Below are positions 1-8,446 of a stretch of DNA of 64,000 bases, in pieces. Source of the DNA: Frankia alni ACN14a (GTDB lineage: Bacteria; Actinomycetota; Actinomycetes; Frankiales; Frankiaceae); the NCBI RefSeq assembly GCF_000058485.1, contig NC_008278.1, positions 2,970,962 through 3,034,961 on the forward strand, given 5' to 3'. The stretch's first letter is position 1, and every line of letters begins with the position of its first letter. The translations under genes were made by a program, and so were the position numbers. Below the pieces are notes generated by a model, which worked only from the letters and a program-made list of their open reading frames with translations, ran no database searches and was not told the origin of the DNA.

Positions 1-594
1 ATGGCCTGGGACCTCCTCGGTCACCGCACCCGGCTGACGTTGGACGAAGCCGACACGATCATCGAACCTCAGCCGAGGGTGCAACCCCGGCCGTCGGCGA
101 TGCTCGCCTGGCTCGCGGGCACCGACCATGACGTCGAGCACGTCGAAGCCCTCGACATCGACGCGTTCACCCAGGCCCCACAGGTCCGCGCCAGCCGGGA
201 CCTGGCCCGCGAGGCCGCGACACTGCGCCGCGGCCTCGCCGCGGGCGTGGTGTTCCAGGACCGCACCCCCGATCTCCAGGATGCCGCCCGGCGGATCAAG
301 GACGGGTGGATCGGCATGATCCACCTGCAGCATCCGCGGTCCACCGTGCTACTCACCGCGATCGACGGGGACGACGCCGTCCTCCAGGTCCCCGGACCGC
401 CGGCCCAGTGGGACTGGCACGCCCCGCGGCAGTTCGTCGAGGACTCCCTGCGCGTCGGCCGACCGCCCGCCTCGATCACCTACATCCGGCCACGGCACCA
501 CCCGGCACCGGCCACCGCGCCCCGCACCCCGATGACGGGACGGGCCACGCCGGGTCTGCTCGGATCGCCGACGGAGGTCCAGGATGCCGGGTGA
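1..594 (+). CDS. C39-like cysteine-peptidase-fold protein, 5'-truncated by window edge
   Basis: The frame is open from base 1 and aligns from its first residue with the interior of the complete paralogue at 2204-2974 (shared AMLAWLA and VPGPPAQWDW/QDPGPPARWDW blocks), so the N-terminal region carrying the nucleophile-type Cys lies outside the window. Where the paralogue has a GHMVLV motif with the expected catalytic His, this copy reads RSTVLL, so it is probably not an active peptidase even if the missing part has the Cys. The role is unknown; the context is an operon with a Crp-type regulator. Confidence 0.6.
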   Translation: MAWDLLGHRTRLTLDEADTIIEPQPRVQPRPSAMLAWLAGTDHDVEHVEALDIDAFTQAPQVRASRDLAREAATLRRGLAAGVVFQDRTPDLQDAARRIKDGWIGMIHLQHPRSTVLLTAIDGDDAVLQVPGPPAQWDWHAPRQFVEDSLRVGRPPASITYIRPRHHPAPATAPRTPMTGRATPGLLGSPTEVQDAG

Positions 595-877
595 GTCGAC
601 TCCGGGTGCAGAGGTTCGAGCGGATGCCCGTCCGGACCTGCGGGGCAGGGGATCTGGACCGCTCTGTCCTCCCCGCGGTCCGGCTGCTGCCGACCCCCCT
701 CCGTCGCGTCCGCCCGGCGGCGGATGGCCGCGCGACACGAGCGTGCCGCGGGAGTGGTGGGCGGCGGTGCCAGGTCGCAGAGCTGCGCTGCCCCCCCGAC
801 GTGTTCCCGACCGGGCCCTTCCCGCGCACCCCACCCACCCCGGCTGCCCACCGGCGATCAGAAGGGAGAACCGATGA
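584..877 (+). CDS. small Pro/Arg-rich hypothetical ORF (97 aa)
   Basis: The ATG overlaps the end of the preceding gene and has a good GGAGG ribosome-binding site. The stop overlaps the next ATG in an ATGA arrangement, which is typical of a translationally coupled gene. The product is rich in Pro, Arg and Gly with no recognisable domain, and the codon third positions are less GC-biased than those of its neighbours. It may be a real linking gene or merely an open frame. Confidence 0.35.
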   Translation: MPGESTPGAEVRADARPDLRGRGSGPLCPPRGPAAADPPPSRPPGGGWPRDTSVPREWWAAVPGRRAALPPRRVPDRALPAHPTHPGCPPAIRRENR

Positions 878-1344
878 CCCCCACTGCTTCCGTCGACTTC
901 AACACCATCGAGCCAGGCGACCTCATCAACGTCGGAGCCGACCGGCTCTCGGGCGGCGTGCCCGCCGTGGGAGACGTGATCTTGTGCGACGACGGGGAGA
1001 GCCAACAGGCGTCCGCGGTCCTCGTCGCCGTCGAGGGAGACCGGCTGACGCTGCGTCTGGACATGACCTCGTTCGTGTTCACGCTGCCCTGGCCGAACGA
1101 CGACCGGCTGCACGGAGAATCCGGCGTCCCACCAACACCGAGCTGCCGGGTCTGCCCGCGGTGGCGGCAGCCGAGGGACACGGCAGGTCTTCGACCAGCC
1201 GGGATCGGTGCGCTGATGATGCAGAAGCGGGATCCGGGGCGGGCTCCCGGGGACGCGGGACCGCCGGTGGCGGAATGCGTCGTGGCGGTGGCCGCGATGC
1301 TGGCCCTGATCCTGCTGGCGCTGACACACCCGCATCTGCCATGA
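874..1344 (+). CDS. hypothetical protein with C-terminal membrane helix (156 aa)
   Basis: The start ATG is preceded by GAAGGGAG, and the stop overlaps the next gene's ATG (ATGA). The N-terminal half (about residues 1-75) is acidic and beta-like (IEPGDLINVGADRL, AVGDVILCDD), followed by a proline/arginine-rich linker. Residues of about 130-152 form a hydrophobic helix (AECVVAVAAMLALILLAL), suggesting a tail-anchored membrane protein. No family is recognised. Tight coupling to the Crp-type gene downstream suggests co-expression. Confidence 0.55.
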   Translation: MTPTASVDFNTIEPGDLINVGADRLSGGVPAVGDVILCDDGESQQASAVLVAVEGDRLTLRLDMTSFVFTLPWPNDDRLHGESGVPPTPSCRVCPRWRQPRDTAGLRPAGIGALMMQKRDPGRAPGDAGPPVAECVVAVAAMLALILLALTHPHLP

Positions 1345-2207
1345 GGGGCGATAGGGCGCAGGTGCGGCACCTGCACGCCGGCCCCCGTACCCTCGGCGGG
1401 CCAGGCCGGGAGACACAGCGGTGGGCGGGCCGGTTCCTGGGCACCCTGAGCCCGCAGGCCCGGGCCGCCGTCCTGAGCATGGGGCATGGAGACGTGGTCG
1501 CCGCGGGTGAGCCCGTTCTGGCGGAACCCGACGTGGGCCGGCTCGTGGTCGTGTTGCTCTCCGGCTGGGTGACGGTCACCGCCGCGGCGCAGAACGGGAC
1601 GACGGTCATGCTTGCCGTGCATCACGGCGGTGAGGTGGTGGGCGCCGAGTCGGTGGCGGCGGTGGGCGGGCTGCGGGTGACAGCGGGGGCGCTCACGCTG
1701 GTCCGGCGGATCCCGGCCGACCGATTCGCGGAGGTCCTCGCCGCGCACCCGTCCGCCGCGGAGGCGTACTGCCGCGCGCAGTGCCGCCTCCTCCGACAGG
1801 CGACCCGGCAGTGGATCACGGGTCTTGCGCCGGTCCCCGTGCGCGTGGCGCGTACGGTGCTCGACCTGACCCGCGGCTTCGCGGACCGGCGCGACGCGGC
1901 GGGATCGGTGGTGATCCCGTTGAGCCAGGCCGAGCTGGCGGAGCTCGCGGGTGCGTCCCTTCCCTCGGTGCAGCGTGCGCTGAGCGGTCTGCAGGACACG
2001 GGTGTCCTCACGCTGGGCCGCCGCGCCATCAGCATCGTCAACCTGCCCGCGTTGGTGGCGGCGGCCGGGACGGCCGCCCCGCTGGCCGGTCCCGGGGCAG
2101 ACCTGCCGGATGCCTGCCCTGGCTGCCCGCAGCCGCCAGCCGCATCCCAGCGGGGAGACGAGCCACGCCGCCCCCGGCTCGATCGTGGTATCGAGGAGGC
2201 TGTGTGA
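1341..2207 (+). CDS. Crp/Fnr-family transcriptional regulator
   Basis: The protein (288 aa) has an N-terminal cyclic-nucleotide-binding-type beta-barrel (about residues 30-150, with LLSGWVTVTAAAQNGTTVML and HGGEVVGAES) and a C-terminal Crp-type helix-turn-helix (about 190-250: PLSQAELAELAGASLPSVQRALSGL, read in overlapping pieces). The effector cannot be predicted, since the canonical cAMP-contacting residues are not clearly present. It overlaps both neighbours by four bases, so it sits inside a translationally coupled operon. The last 40 residues are a disordered Pro/Arg-rich tail. Confidence 0.8.
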   Translation: MRGDRAQVRHLHAGPRTLGGPGRETQRWAGRFLGTLSPQARAAVLSMGHGDVVAAGEPVLAEPDVGRLVVVLLSGWVTVTAAAQNGTTVMLAVHHGGEVVGAESVAAVGGLRVTAGALTLVRRIPADRFAEVLAAHPSAAEAYCRAQCRLLRQATRQWITGLAPVPVRVARTVLDLTRGFADRRDAAGSVVIPLSQAELAELAGASLPSVQRALSGLQDTGVLTLGRRAISIVNLPALVAAAGTAAPLAGPGADLPDACPGCPQPPAASQRGDEPRRPRLDRGIEEAV

Positions 2208-2974
2208 CCGACGAGGACGTGCGACGGCTGCTGTTCGGCGACGACGAGCACTCCGTCGATCGGCCGGTACACCGACCCGTGACGCCGCAGGCGAGTCGTG
2301 TGGCGTCACCGGACGGGTTGCACTGCGCGCAGGCATGTCTGGTCATGGCGGTGGAGAGGCTAGGCCATCCGCAGCGGCTGACCCTCGCCGAGGCCGAACA
2401 GATCACCGGCTTCCGGCCGGGGGTGGAAACGTGGCCCTACGCGATGCTCGCCTGGCTCGCCGAGAACGGCTTTGAGGTCCGGCACGAGGACCCACTCGAC
2501 GCTGTCGCATTGACCCGGGACCCGCAGGCGGAGCTGCGACGCTCGGGCCTGGACGAAGAATCCCTGACCTACCTGATGACGATCAGCGACTTCGATCGGG
2601 AGCGCGCGGCGATCACCCGCTGTCTGGCCAGCAGACAGGTGTCCTTCGCCCCCGGCATCCCTGATCCGCGGCTGTTGCCGAGCCGCCTGCACGCCGGCTG
2701 GCTGCCGCTGCTGTGCCTGGACGCCGCGGTCCTCGCCCGCCGGGACCGGGGCGGGTTCGAGGGCCACATGGTCCTCGTGACCGCGACGATCGGCGACTAC
2801 GCGCTGGTGCAGGATCCGGGGCCGCCGGCCCGCTGGGACTGGGCAGTCCCCCTGCAGCACCTCGCGACAGCCCTGCGGTCCCCGGCCGAGACCTCCGGGA
2901 CGATCACCTACGTCAGGGCGGCGACGGGACAAGCCACGCCGAGCCCGGGACTGCTGTCCGCGGAGGCTTCATGA
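2204..2974 (+). CDS. C39-like cysteine-peptidase-fold protein
   Basis: The GTG start (SD GAGGAGG) overlaps the previous stop in a GTGA. The 256-aa product has an N-terminal Cys-containing helix (DGLHCAQACLVMAVERLG), a YAMLAWLAENGFEV block and a late GHMVLVTATIGDYALVQDPG segment, the Cys...His order expected of a C39-like papain-fold peptidase. No signal peptide or ABC domain is seen, so a role as bacteriocin leader peptidase cannot be claimed. The first gene of the window is a degenerate paralogue. Confidence 0.55.
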   Translation: MTDEDVRRLLFGDDEHSVDRPVHRPVTPQASRVASPDGLHCAQACLVMAVERLGHPQRLTLAEAEQITGFRPGVETWPYAMLAWLAENGFEVRHEDPLDAVALTRDPQAELRRSGLDEESLTYLMTISDFDRERAAITRCLASRQVSFAPGIPDPRLLPSRLHAGWLPLLCLDAAVLARRDRGGFEGHMVLVTATIGDYALVQDPGPPARWDWAVPLQHLATALRSPAETSGTITYVRAATGQATPSPGLLSAEAS

Positions 2975-3750
2975 TTCCCGCGATCCGCCCGAGGGCCGCG
3001 ACGGTCCAGGGCCTGGACGGTGTGCAGGCGGGTCGGCTGCGCGCGGCCCTGGCCTGGGCACACCAGTGCGCGAGCCGCACGGGGACGTTTCCTGCCACCT
3101 TGCTGGCGGACCGTCTGCAGGTGCCGGTCGACGAGGCGGCGACCCTGCTCAACAACCTCACCCTGCTCGGCGTGGCCGAGCGGTACCGCGCGCCCAGTGA
3201 TGCCTGGGTGTATGCCTGCGGCCCGCTGCTCGCCGCGGCGCCGGCCGCCGATCCCGCGGCACGCCCGCAGGAGGAGATCCTGCCGCGGGAGCTGTGGGCG
3301 GCGATCATCATCGCCCAGGCCGAGACCGGCCTGGCCTCGGGCGAGGCCATCGCCGAACTGCTGGACACCTCCCGGCGCGTGGACCGGGTCGATGTGACGT
3401 TGCGCCTCGCGGTGCTGGCCGTTCGGGGACTGCTCCTGCTGGGCCCGGACCGGGGTGCCGCGCACCGCCAGTGGCAGGCGACCGCCCGCGGAACCTACCG
3501 GTCCCGCGACCTGCTCGCACGGGCGCTCACCGACCACGAGGTGTGGACGGTGCTCGGCGCCGACCCCCTGGACGTCGACGTGGACCTCCTCACCGCCGCC
3601 CGCCGCCTCGGTGTCGCCGGGGAGCGGTTGGAAGGGTGGGTGGATCGGCGCACCCGCGCCGGTCATTTCACCCGGGTCGGCCCGGGGCTGCGGCTCACCG
3701 ACGTCGGCCGGGAGGCGATCAACGCCGTGCGGGAAGGCCCGGGGCAGTGA
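2971..3750 (+). CDS. winged-helix-like hypothetical protein (259 aa)
   Basis: It starts at an ATGA overlap with the C39-like gene. Residues of about 20-75 resemble a winged helix (TFPATLLADRLQVPVDEAA, then TLLNNLTLLGVAERY), and a C-terminal region has another helix-turn-helix-like stretch. The middle (LPRELWAAIIIAQAETGLAS, and RVDRVDVTLRLAVLAVRG) is repeated in the next gene, so the two are tandem paralogues. Probably a DNA-binding or scaffold protein of the same operon; no named family is recognised. Confidence 0.55.
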   Translation: MIPAIRPRAATVQGLDGVQAGRLRAALAWAHQCASRTGTFPATLLADRLQVPVDEAATLLNNLTLLGVAERYRAPSDAWVYACGPLLAAAPAADPAARPQEEILPRELWAAIIIAQAETGLASGEAIAELLDTSRRVDRVDVTLRLAVLAVRGLLLLGPDRGAAHRQWQATARGTYRSRDLLARALTDHEVWTVLGADPLDVDVDLLTAARRLGVAGERLEGWVDRRTRAGHFTRVGPGLRLTDVGREAINAVREGPGQ

Positions 3751-3934
3751 GACCGCACCCCTGCCGCCACCAAGCTGGCCCCTTCCGCTGCCTAGGGACG
3801 GAGCCGGGGTGCGGCACGCGGGGTGGTGCCCGCCTGCCGCACCCACAACGTGTGCCAGCCGCGACGTTCGCACAGCAGGCCGCCGGCTACCGGGTCCCCG
3901 CCGGGGCCCGGCCGCCGTGGCGCCGGCGGGCCCG

Positions 3935-4429
3935 GTGACGGTCCAGGACATCGGGCAGGCATCTGTCCATGCTCTGCGGGCGTCTCTGCTGGTCGCGGCG
4001 GCCCGCACGGCCCGCGCGGGCCTGTTCTCCGCCGGGCACGTCGCGGCTGCCCTGGGAGTCCCGGACAGAGAGGCGGGCCGCTGGCTGGACCTGCTCGCCG
4101 TACTGGGCCTGCTCGCCCGCTACCCCACGGCGGTCCGGGCCTATGCCTGCCAGCCGCAGCTCGTCGCGGCGCCGGCCGCAAACATCCGCCCGCTCGACGA
4201 GGTCAGCCCGAGCGAGCTGTGGGCGGCGGTAGCCACAGCACAGCTCCCAACAGGCGCCGCAACCGCGGAAACGATCGCCGCGCTCCTGGACTCCTCGAGC
4301 GGTCGGGTGGACCGGGTCGACCTCCTGCTGCGCCTCGCGGCGCTCTCCACAGGCGGGCGGGTTCCCACCGGCCTGCGGCTGACCGACAGCGGATGGACAG
4401 CCGGCGCGTGGCCGCCGCCGACACTGTGA
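3935..4429 (+). CDS. paralogue of the preceding winged-helix-like protein (164 aa, shorter)
   Basis: It begins at a GTG with a weak SD. The product follows the preceding protein over its first 150 residues (SELWAAVATAQLPTGAATAE, RVDRVDLLLRLAALS) but lacks the last 90 residues, so it is either a shortened duplicate or a 3'-truncated one. An upstream extension of the frame exists, so the start is uncertain. The stop lies exactly where the nhaA fragment begins, which suggests a recombination junction. Confidence 0.45.
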   Translation: MTVQDIGQASVHALRASLLVAAARTARAGLFSAGHVAAALGVPDREAGRWLDLLAVLGLLARYPTAVRAYACQPQLVAAPAANIRPLDEVSPSELWAAVATAQLPTGAATAETIAALLDSSSGRVDRVDLLLRLAALSTGGRVPTGLRLTDSGWTAGAWPPPTL

Positions 4430-4605
4430 TGCGCCGAGTCAGCGGGTTCGCCGCTTTTCTGCGGGCGGAGACCACCGGCGGGCTGCTCCTGCTCGCCGCG
4501 ACGGTGGCCGCGCTGGTCTGGGCGAACGCCGCACTCGGCATCCACCACACCGTGGTGCACCTGGCCGTCCCCGCGGGTGTGACAGAAAAACACGTTGCCG
4601 AATAG
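4429..4605 (+). pseudogene. nhaA: N-terminal fragment of a NhaA-type Na+/H+ antiporter
   Basis: The reading MRRVSGFAAFLRAETTGG, followed by a LLLLAATVAALVWANAA helix, matches the highly characteristic start of NhaA (FLR-ET-GG then a first membrane helix ending in WAN). The frame stops about 58 codons in, whereas NhaA is around 400 residues or more, and none of the transport helices or the Asp-Asp motif are present. It is a broken remnant placed just before hisB. Confidence 0.6.
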
Positions 4606-4618
4606 AAACGGAAAGGAC

Positions 4619-5215
4619 ATGAAGGTGACCAGGATCGGTACAGTGAAGCGGTTTACCAAAGAAACAGATGTGCAGGTCGAGGTAAACCTCGACGGTACGG
4701 GCGTGGTGGATGTCTCCACCGGTGTCGGGTTCTACGACCACATGCTTGCCCAGCTCGGCAAGCACGGCCTTTTCGACCTGTCGGTCAAGACCGTGGGCGA
4801 CCTCCACATCGATGCGCACCACACCGTCGAGGACACGGCCATCGCGCTGGGCGAGGCATTCCGGCAGGCTCTCGGAGACAAGGCCGGCATCACCCGGTTC
4901 GCCGATGTGACGGTTCCCCTGGACGAGGCCCGCGCGCACGTCGTGGTGGACCTGTCCGGCCGGCCGTACCTCGTCCACGACGAGCCGGCAGGACTCGCCC
5001 CCATGATCGGTACGTTCGACACGACGCTGACCCGGCACATCTTCGAATCCTTCGTGGCGGCCAGCCGTATCTGCCTGCACATCGAGGTGACCCGCGGGAG
5101 GAACGCGCACCATGTCGTCGAGGCCCAGTTCAAAGGGGTTGCGCGGGCTCTACGCGCCGCCTGCACCCTCGACCCACGGATCGTGGGCGTGCCCAGCACC
5201 AAGGGAAGCCTGTAA
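4619..5215 (+). CDS. hisB: imidazoleglycerol-phosphate dehydratase
   Basis: The 198-aa product is full length for the monofunctional HisB that dehydrates imidazole glycerol phosphate in histidine synthesis. It carries the metal-binding motifs GFYDHMLAQLGKHG, DLHIDAHHTVED, RHIFESF and a final RNAHHVVEAQFKG. The ATG at 4619 follows GAAAGGAC, and an in-frame ATG 24 bases upstream is less likely. No other his gene is nearby and the codon usage and upstream DNA are slightly more AT-rich than the surroundings, so this may be an acquired second copy rather than the pathway gene. Confidence 0.9.
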   Translation: MKVTRIGTVKRFTKETDVQVEVNLDGTGVVDVSTGVGFYDHMLAQLGKHGLFDLSVKTVGDLHIDAHHTVEDTAIALGEAFRQALGDKAGITRFADVTVPLDEARAHVVVDLSGRPYLVHDEPAGLAPMIGTFDTTLTRHIFESFVAASRICLHIEVTRGRNAHHVVEAQFKGVARALRAACTLDPRIVGVPSTKGSL

Positions 5216-5338
5216 GCGCCTGCCCCGACCTCGCCGAGAACGGGGCGTTGGAAGAAGATGGACCCTCGGTCAGTCGGCCTTCTTCAGCACCTGCATCTTC
5301 TCGGTGCGGCTCGGCGGGCGACGCAGCAGCGTCTCTGC

Positions 5339-5506
5339 CTATTCCTGCCGGCGGCGCGTCTGCTCAGCCTGCAGTTTCTGGGCGAGCTGACGTGCGAGGA
5401 TCAGAGTCCACTGCTCGCGCAGCTTGGCTATCATCCGGCCGCGCAATACCGGGATGTAATCCTCGAATGAGAGATCGAGTTCCTCGGATTCGTCGTGGAG
5501 GTCCAT
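5339..5506 (-). CDS. possible small helical protein (55 aa)
   Basis: The frame encodes an acidic start (MDLHDESEELDLSFEDY) followed by a long amphipathic basic helix rich in Gln, Leu and Arg. No convincing ribosome-binding site precedes the ATG. It could be a genuine small protein or chance; the composition looks protein-like, but support is thin. Confidence 0.3.
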   Translation of the reverse strand: MDLHDESEELDLSFEDYIPVLRGRMIAKLREQWTLILARQLAQKLQAEQTRRRQE

Positions 5507-5832
5507 AGAATGTTCGCACCGGGCCGGCCCCGGTATCCCTATTGCGCGGCGGCGCTGTTGCCGGCGAGGGCCGGCTCCTTTCTGGTGCGAATAGTCTGCC
5601 GATCGGATCAGTTTTCCGGCTATGCTGTGACTGTCATGGCGGGCTGTCCGGCGACGCTGGCGTGCTCCACACCCATACCCGGCGCCGAGTCGCTCGGGAC
5701 GGTGGTCGTCGCGCCAGCGCGTCATGGCAGCTCGGCCTCCCTTATCGGCGTGGCGCTCATCGTCGCGCAGCGAAGCCACGCATAGCCGCGGTCACTCTGT
5801 CACTATCTGGAGCTATCGCGGGAGAATCGAGG
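5507..5832. other. intergenic region without a supported gene
   Basis: About 330 bases lie between the small minus-strand frame and the next plus-strand gene. It is less GC-rich than the flanks. Frames cross it, but none has a start site and composition that I trust. It probably holds promoters for one or both flanking genes. Confidence 0.4.
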
Positions 5833-6666
5833 GTGGGGGACGTGGTGACACGGGCGCTTGCCGGTCTGGAGCCGTGGGACGACGCACGTCCGCGGCGGAT
5901 GATCTGTATCCATGGTGCGGACCCTGCCCGGCGGCTGCAGGTGAGCGAGCGGGTGGTCCGGGAGTTCCACGCCCGGGGGTCAGGGCGCACACCTGCCGCG
6001 GGGGACGACGCCCACCGGCCGGCGCGCACACGTGTCGCGCGGGTCGACGTCGCGTCGCTGGGCGACGATCCCGAGCGGTTTCTGGTGGCGCTGCGGACAG
6101 CGGTGGAGGTCGGCCCGGTGATACCGGGCGACTTCCCCGCGTTCGACCTGGGCCTGCTGATCTACTGGGCACGCTGGCATCCGGAGGTAACGCTGGCGCA
6201 CCACGTCATCCGGCGTGCGGTGTGCGGGCCGACAATCGCGCGCCTGCGAGTCGCGCAGGCTCTCGACGACCGTGCCCGGAGCGTGAGCGGCGACGGGGAG
6301 CCGTCCTGGCTGGACCTTCTCCGCGCGCCGGAGGTCGCGACGCTGCGCGAGCAGTGCCCGGCGTTGGACCATGTCGTCACTGGTCGCCCGGAGCAGATCC
6401 GGCCGTTGCTCCCGGGCCTGCTCGGCTGGGACCTCCAGCGTCGGACCGAGCTCAAGGTCGTGGTCGTGCTCGACTCCGTGGACGCCGCCCGTGGTCTGTC
6501 GGCCCGGCCGGGCGATCTGGAGGAGGTCATCGTGGGGACCGCGGACCTGCCGACGCTGGTCGTCGTGTCGTTGCAGTCACCGGAGTGGGCCTCTCGTCGG
6601 GCGGGCGCCCTACACCCTCACGTCGATCTGATCGACGCCGCTGCAGAGGCAGGGGCAGGGGCGTGA
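5833..6666 (+). CDS. hypothetical protein, possible degenerate NTPase (277 aa)
   Basis: The GTG start follows a GGAGAATCGAG stretch; further in-frame GTG codons at 5842 and 5845 are alternatives. The N-terminus has a strand-loop (RRMICIHGADPARRLQ) in the place of a P-loop but without the GK[ST] residues, and a later strand LKVVVVLDSVD resembles a Walker B. The segment FPAFDLGLLIYWARWHPE resembles a region seen beside STAND-type NTPases. I infer a relic or regulatory NTPase-like fold, not an active ATPase. Confidence 0.45.
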   Translation: MGDVVTRALAGLEPWDDARPRRMICIHGADPARRLQVSERVVREFHARGSGRTPAAGDDAHRPARTRVARVDVASLGDDPERFLVALRTAVEVGPVIPGDFPAFDLGLLIYWARWHPEVTLAHHVIRRAVCGPTIARLRVAQALDDRARSVSGDGEPSWLDLLRAPEVATLREQCPALDHVVTGRPEQIRPLLPGLLGWDLQRRTELKVVVVLDSVDAARGLSARPGDLEEVIVGTADLPTLVVVSLQSPEWASRRAGALHPHVDLIDAAAEAGAGA

Positions 6667-6703
6667 CGCCCCGACGTCGGGCTGCCAGCCGAAGGGACGT
6701 CGG

Positions 6704-7549
6704 ATGATCTTGAAGATCATTGCGCAGAATCTTGCGAACGGGGCGCTGGCAACCGGGGACGGTGACCCGGAGGACAGGTGGCCGGATCTGCTCGCGCGGA
6801 TCGCCCCGCACCGGCCTGATCTGCTGCTGCTGTGTGAGGCGTCCGACTGGCATCGTTACGGTCATAAACAATTAGCGAGGGCTATGCGTGACCTGGACAT
6901 GGACGCATGCCCGCTCCCGCCGTCGAGCACCGGCATTCGCCCCGCAGTCATGTACCGCGGGGCGACGATCGGTCGATGGGTACGGTACAACGACGATTGG
7001 TCGCAGACCACGGTGCACGGGTTCGGGGTGGCCGCGTTTGACATCGGCCTTCGGAAACCGCTGTCCGTTGTCGCCGCCCATTTCGATCCGCACAGCCCGG
7101 ACAAAGCCCTCCAGGAAGCAAAAGTGGTCGCGACCCGCGGCTACAAGTATGGGCCTCTCGCCCTTGTGGGCGGCGACATCAACTATCCTCCGACGCGCGG
7201 GCCGGCACCGGCCTACGGTCGGATGCGCCCGTACAACCGGGCCGCCCGCACGCTGGTTGGGCCGGATGGCACCCTGCAGCCTGACACCCGGGTGGCAGGC
7301 ATGTTGGAGCGGTGCGGCTATCAGGATGCCGCGCTGGAGATGTTCGACCGCTCCGGTGACGAGACGCTGCTACGCCCCACTGGAGCAACCGATCGTATAG
7401 ACCAGATCTGGGTCACGACACCCCTCGCGCCGGCCGTCATCGGCTACACCGTGCTCGATACCCCCGAGGGGGCGAGCGACCATCACGGGGTGATGGTCGA
7501 GCTGGACACCGACCTCATCGACGCCAGCGACCTGTGGGACTATCGGTAG
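6704..7549 (+). CDS. endonuclease/exonuclease/phosphatase (EEP) family protein
   Basis: The 281-aa protein has the EEP signature residues in order: Asn in IIAQNLANG, Glu in LLLLCEAS (metal ligand), GGDINYP (Asp/Asn active-site pair), DRIDQIW and the C-terminal ASDHHGVMVEL with the catalytic His. It should be a Mg-dependent phosphodiesterase or nuclease; the substrate is not predictable. No signal peptide is seen, so it is probably cytoplasmic. SD GAAGGGA precedes the ATG. It lies immediately 3' of the degenerate NTPase-like gene and 5' of an unknown gene, which may form one transcription unit. Confidence 0.75.
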   Translation: MILKIIAQNLANGALATGDGDPEDRWPDLLARIAPHRPDLLLLCEASDWHRYGHKQLARAMRDLDMDACPLPPSSTGIRPAVMYRGATIGRWVRYNDDWSQTTVHGFGVAAFDIGLRKPLSVVAAHFDPHSPDKALQEAKVVATRGYKYGPLALVGGDINYPPTRGPAPAYGRMRPYNRAARTLVGPDGTLQPDTRVAGMLERCGYQDAALEMFDRSGDETLLRPTGATDRIDQIWVTTPLAPAVIGYTVLDTPEGASDHHGVMVELDTDLIDASDLWDYR

Positions 7550-7574
7550 CACTGCCAGCGATCACAGGAGAACC

Positions 7575-8408
7575 GTGCGAGAGTTCGAGCTGCCCGCCGA
7601 GATGCTCCGTCGTACAGGCCAGATGGACGCGCTCGGCGGTCGAATCGTGCTCGCCGTTCTGGACGGCGACAGGGACACGCTGGCCGAGGTCCTGAACCAG
7701 CTCTCCACCTGGGACCGCGACCACGGCGGCTGGCCGTACCACAGGGCGCCGTTCAAGATGGCGTACAGGACCGCGGCTGGCCATGCCTCCACCTTCCTTC
7801 GCCTGGCGGAGGAGAAGGGCCTGTCCACGGTCGACACCGCCCTTGATCGGCCTCGGGCTCTGGTGGAGCAGTATGCCCCGGACAGCTACCGGGAGCAGGC
7901 ACTGGCGCATCTCAGCGCATGGGACAGGGTGGTCGAGCCTGATGTTGCTGCTGTCGTCGCCGTGGCGGCGGTCGCAGCGGCACTCGCATCCCAGAAAGCT
8001 CTTTTCCCGTCGCAGGAACAGGCGAAGCTGACGCTTGTCCGTCAGATCCGCCGCGCCGAGTCGGAATCCATTGGCTCGCCGCCGCAGGAGCGCACGGACG
8101 TCGGCGACGACGAGGCCGTGGCGTTCCTCGATGAGCTCCTCGGCGGCGACGCCGGACTGCCACACAGCCCGAGCAGATGGGGACTGTGGGAAATCGACAT
8201 GGTCGCGGCTGTCAAGCGTCATCTGCTGGAGACCCCGGCGTCCGCCACCAGCGCGGCCCAGCGCGACGACCTGCGCCGGCGGATCGTGGCCATCCTGGAG
8301 TCCGCAGCCGCAGACCTGAAAAGCAGGAATGAGGCGAAAGCGGCGAAGGTACGACCGGGCGGGCAGCGGACGCAACCCAAGAAGAGAAAGCCCCGCAAGG
8401 GCAGGTAG
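7575..8408 (+). CDS. hypothetical protein with basic C-terminal tail (277 aa)
   Basis: The GTG start has a clear AGGAG site 26 bases after the EEP gene. The sequence is largely helical, with an Ala/Val-rich stretch near residues 115-135 (DVAAVVAVAAVAAALAS) and a strongly basic tail ending in KKRKPRKGR-type residues that could contact nucleic acid. No family is recognised. Linkage to the EEP nuclease suggests a shared role, which is inference. Confidence 0.55.
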   Translation: MREFELPAEMLRRTGQMDALGGRIVLAVLDGDRDTLAEVLNQLSTWDRDHGGWPYHRAPFKMAYRTAAGHASTFLRLAEEKGLSTVDTALDRPRALVEQYAPDSYREQALAHLSAWDRVVEPDVAAVVAVAAVAAALASQKALFPSQEQAKLTLVRQIRRAESESIGSPPQERTDVGDDEAVAFLDELLGGDAGLPHSPSRWGLWEIDMVAAVKRHLLETPASATSAAQRDDLRRRIVAILESAAADLKSRNEAKAAKVRPGGQRTQPKKRKPRKGR

Positions 8409-8446
8409 GAACCTCCCGCCCGATACCGGAGACGCGACTACCGACG

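Noticed and set aside
306-1340. Long plus-strand frame upstream of the Crp-type regulator
   Set aside because: The codon composition and Arg/Pro-rich sequence before 1341 are those of a shadow frame; the regulator's fold begins after the ATG at 1341, which also has the ATGA overlap.
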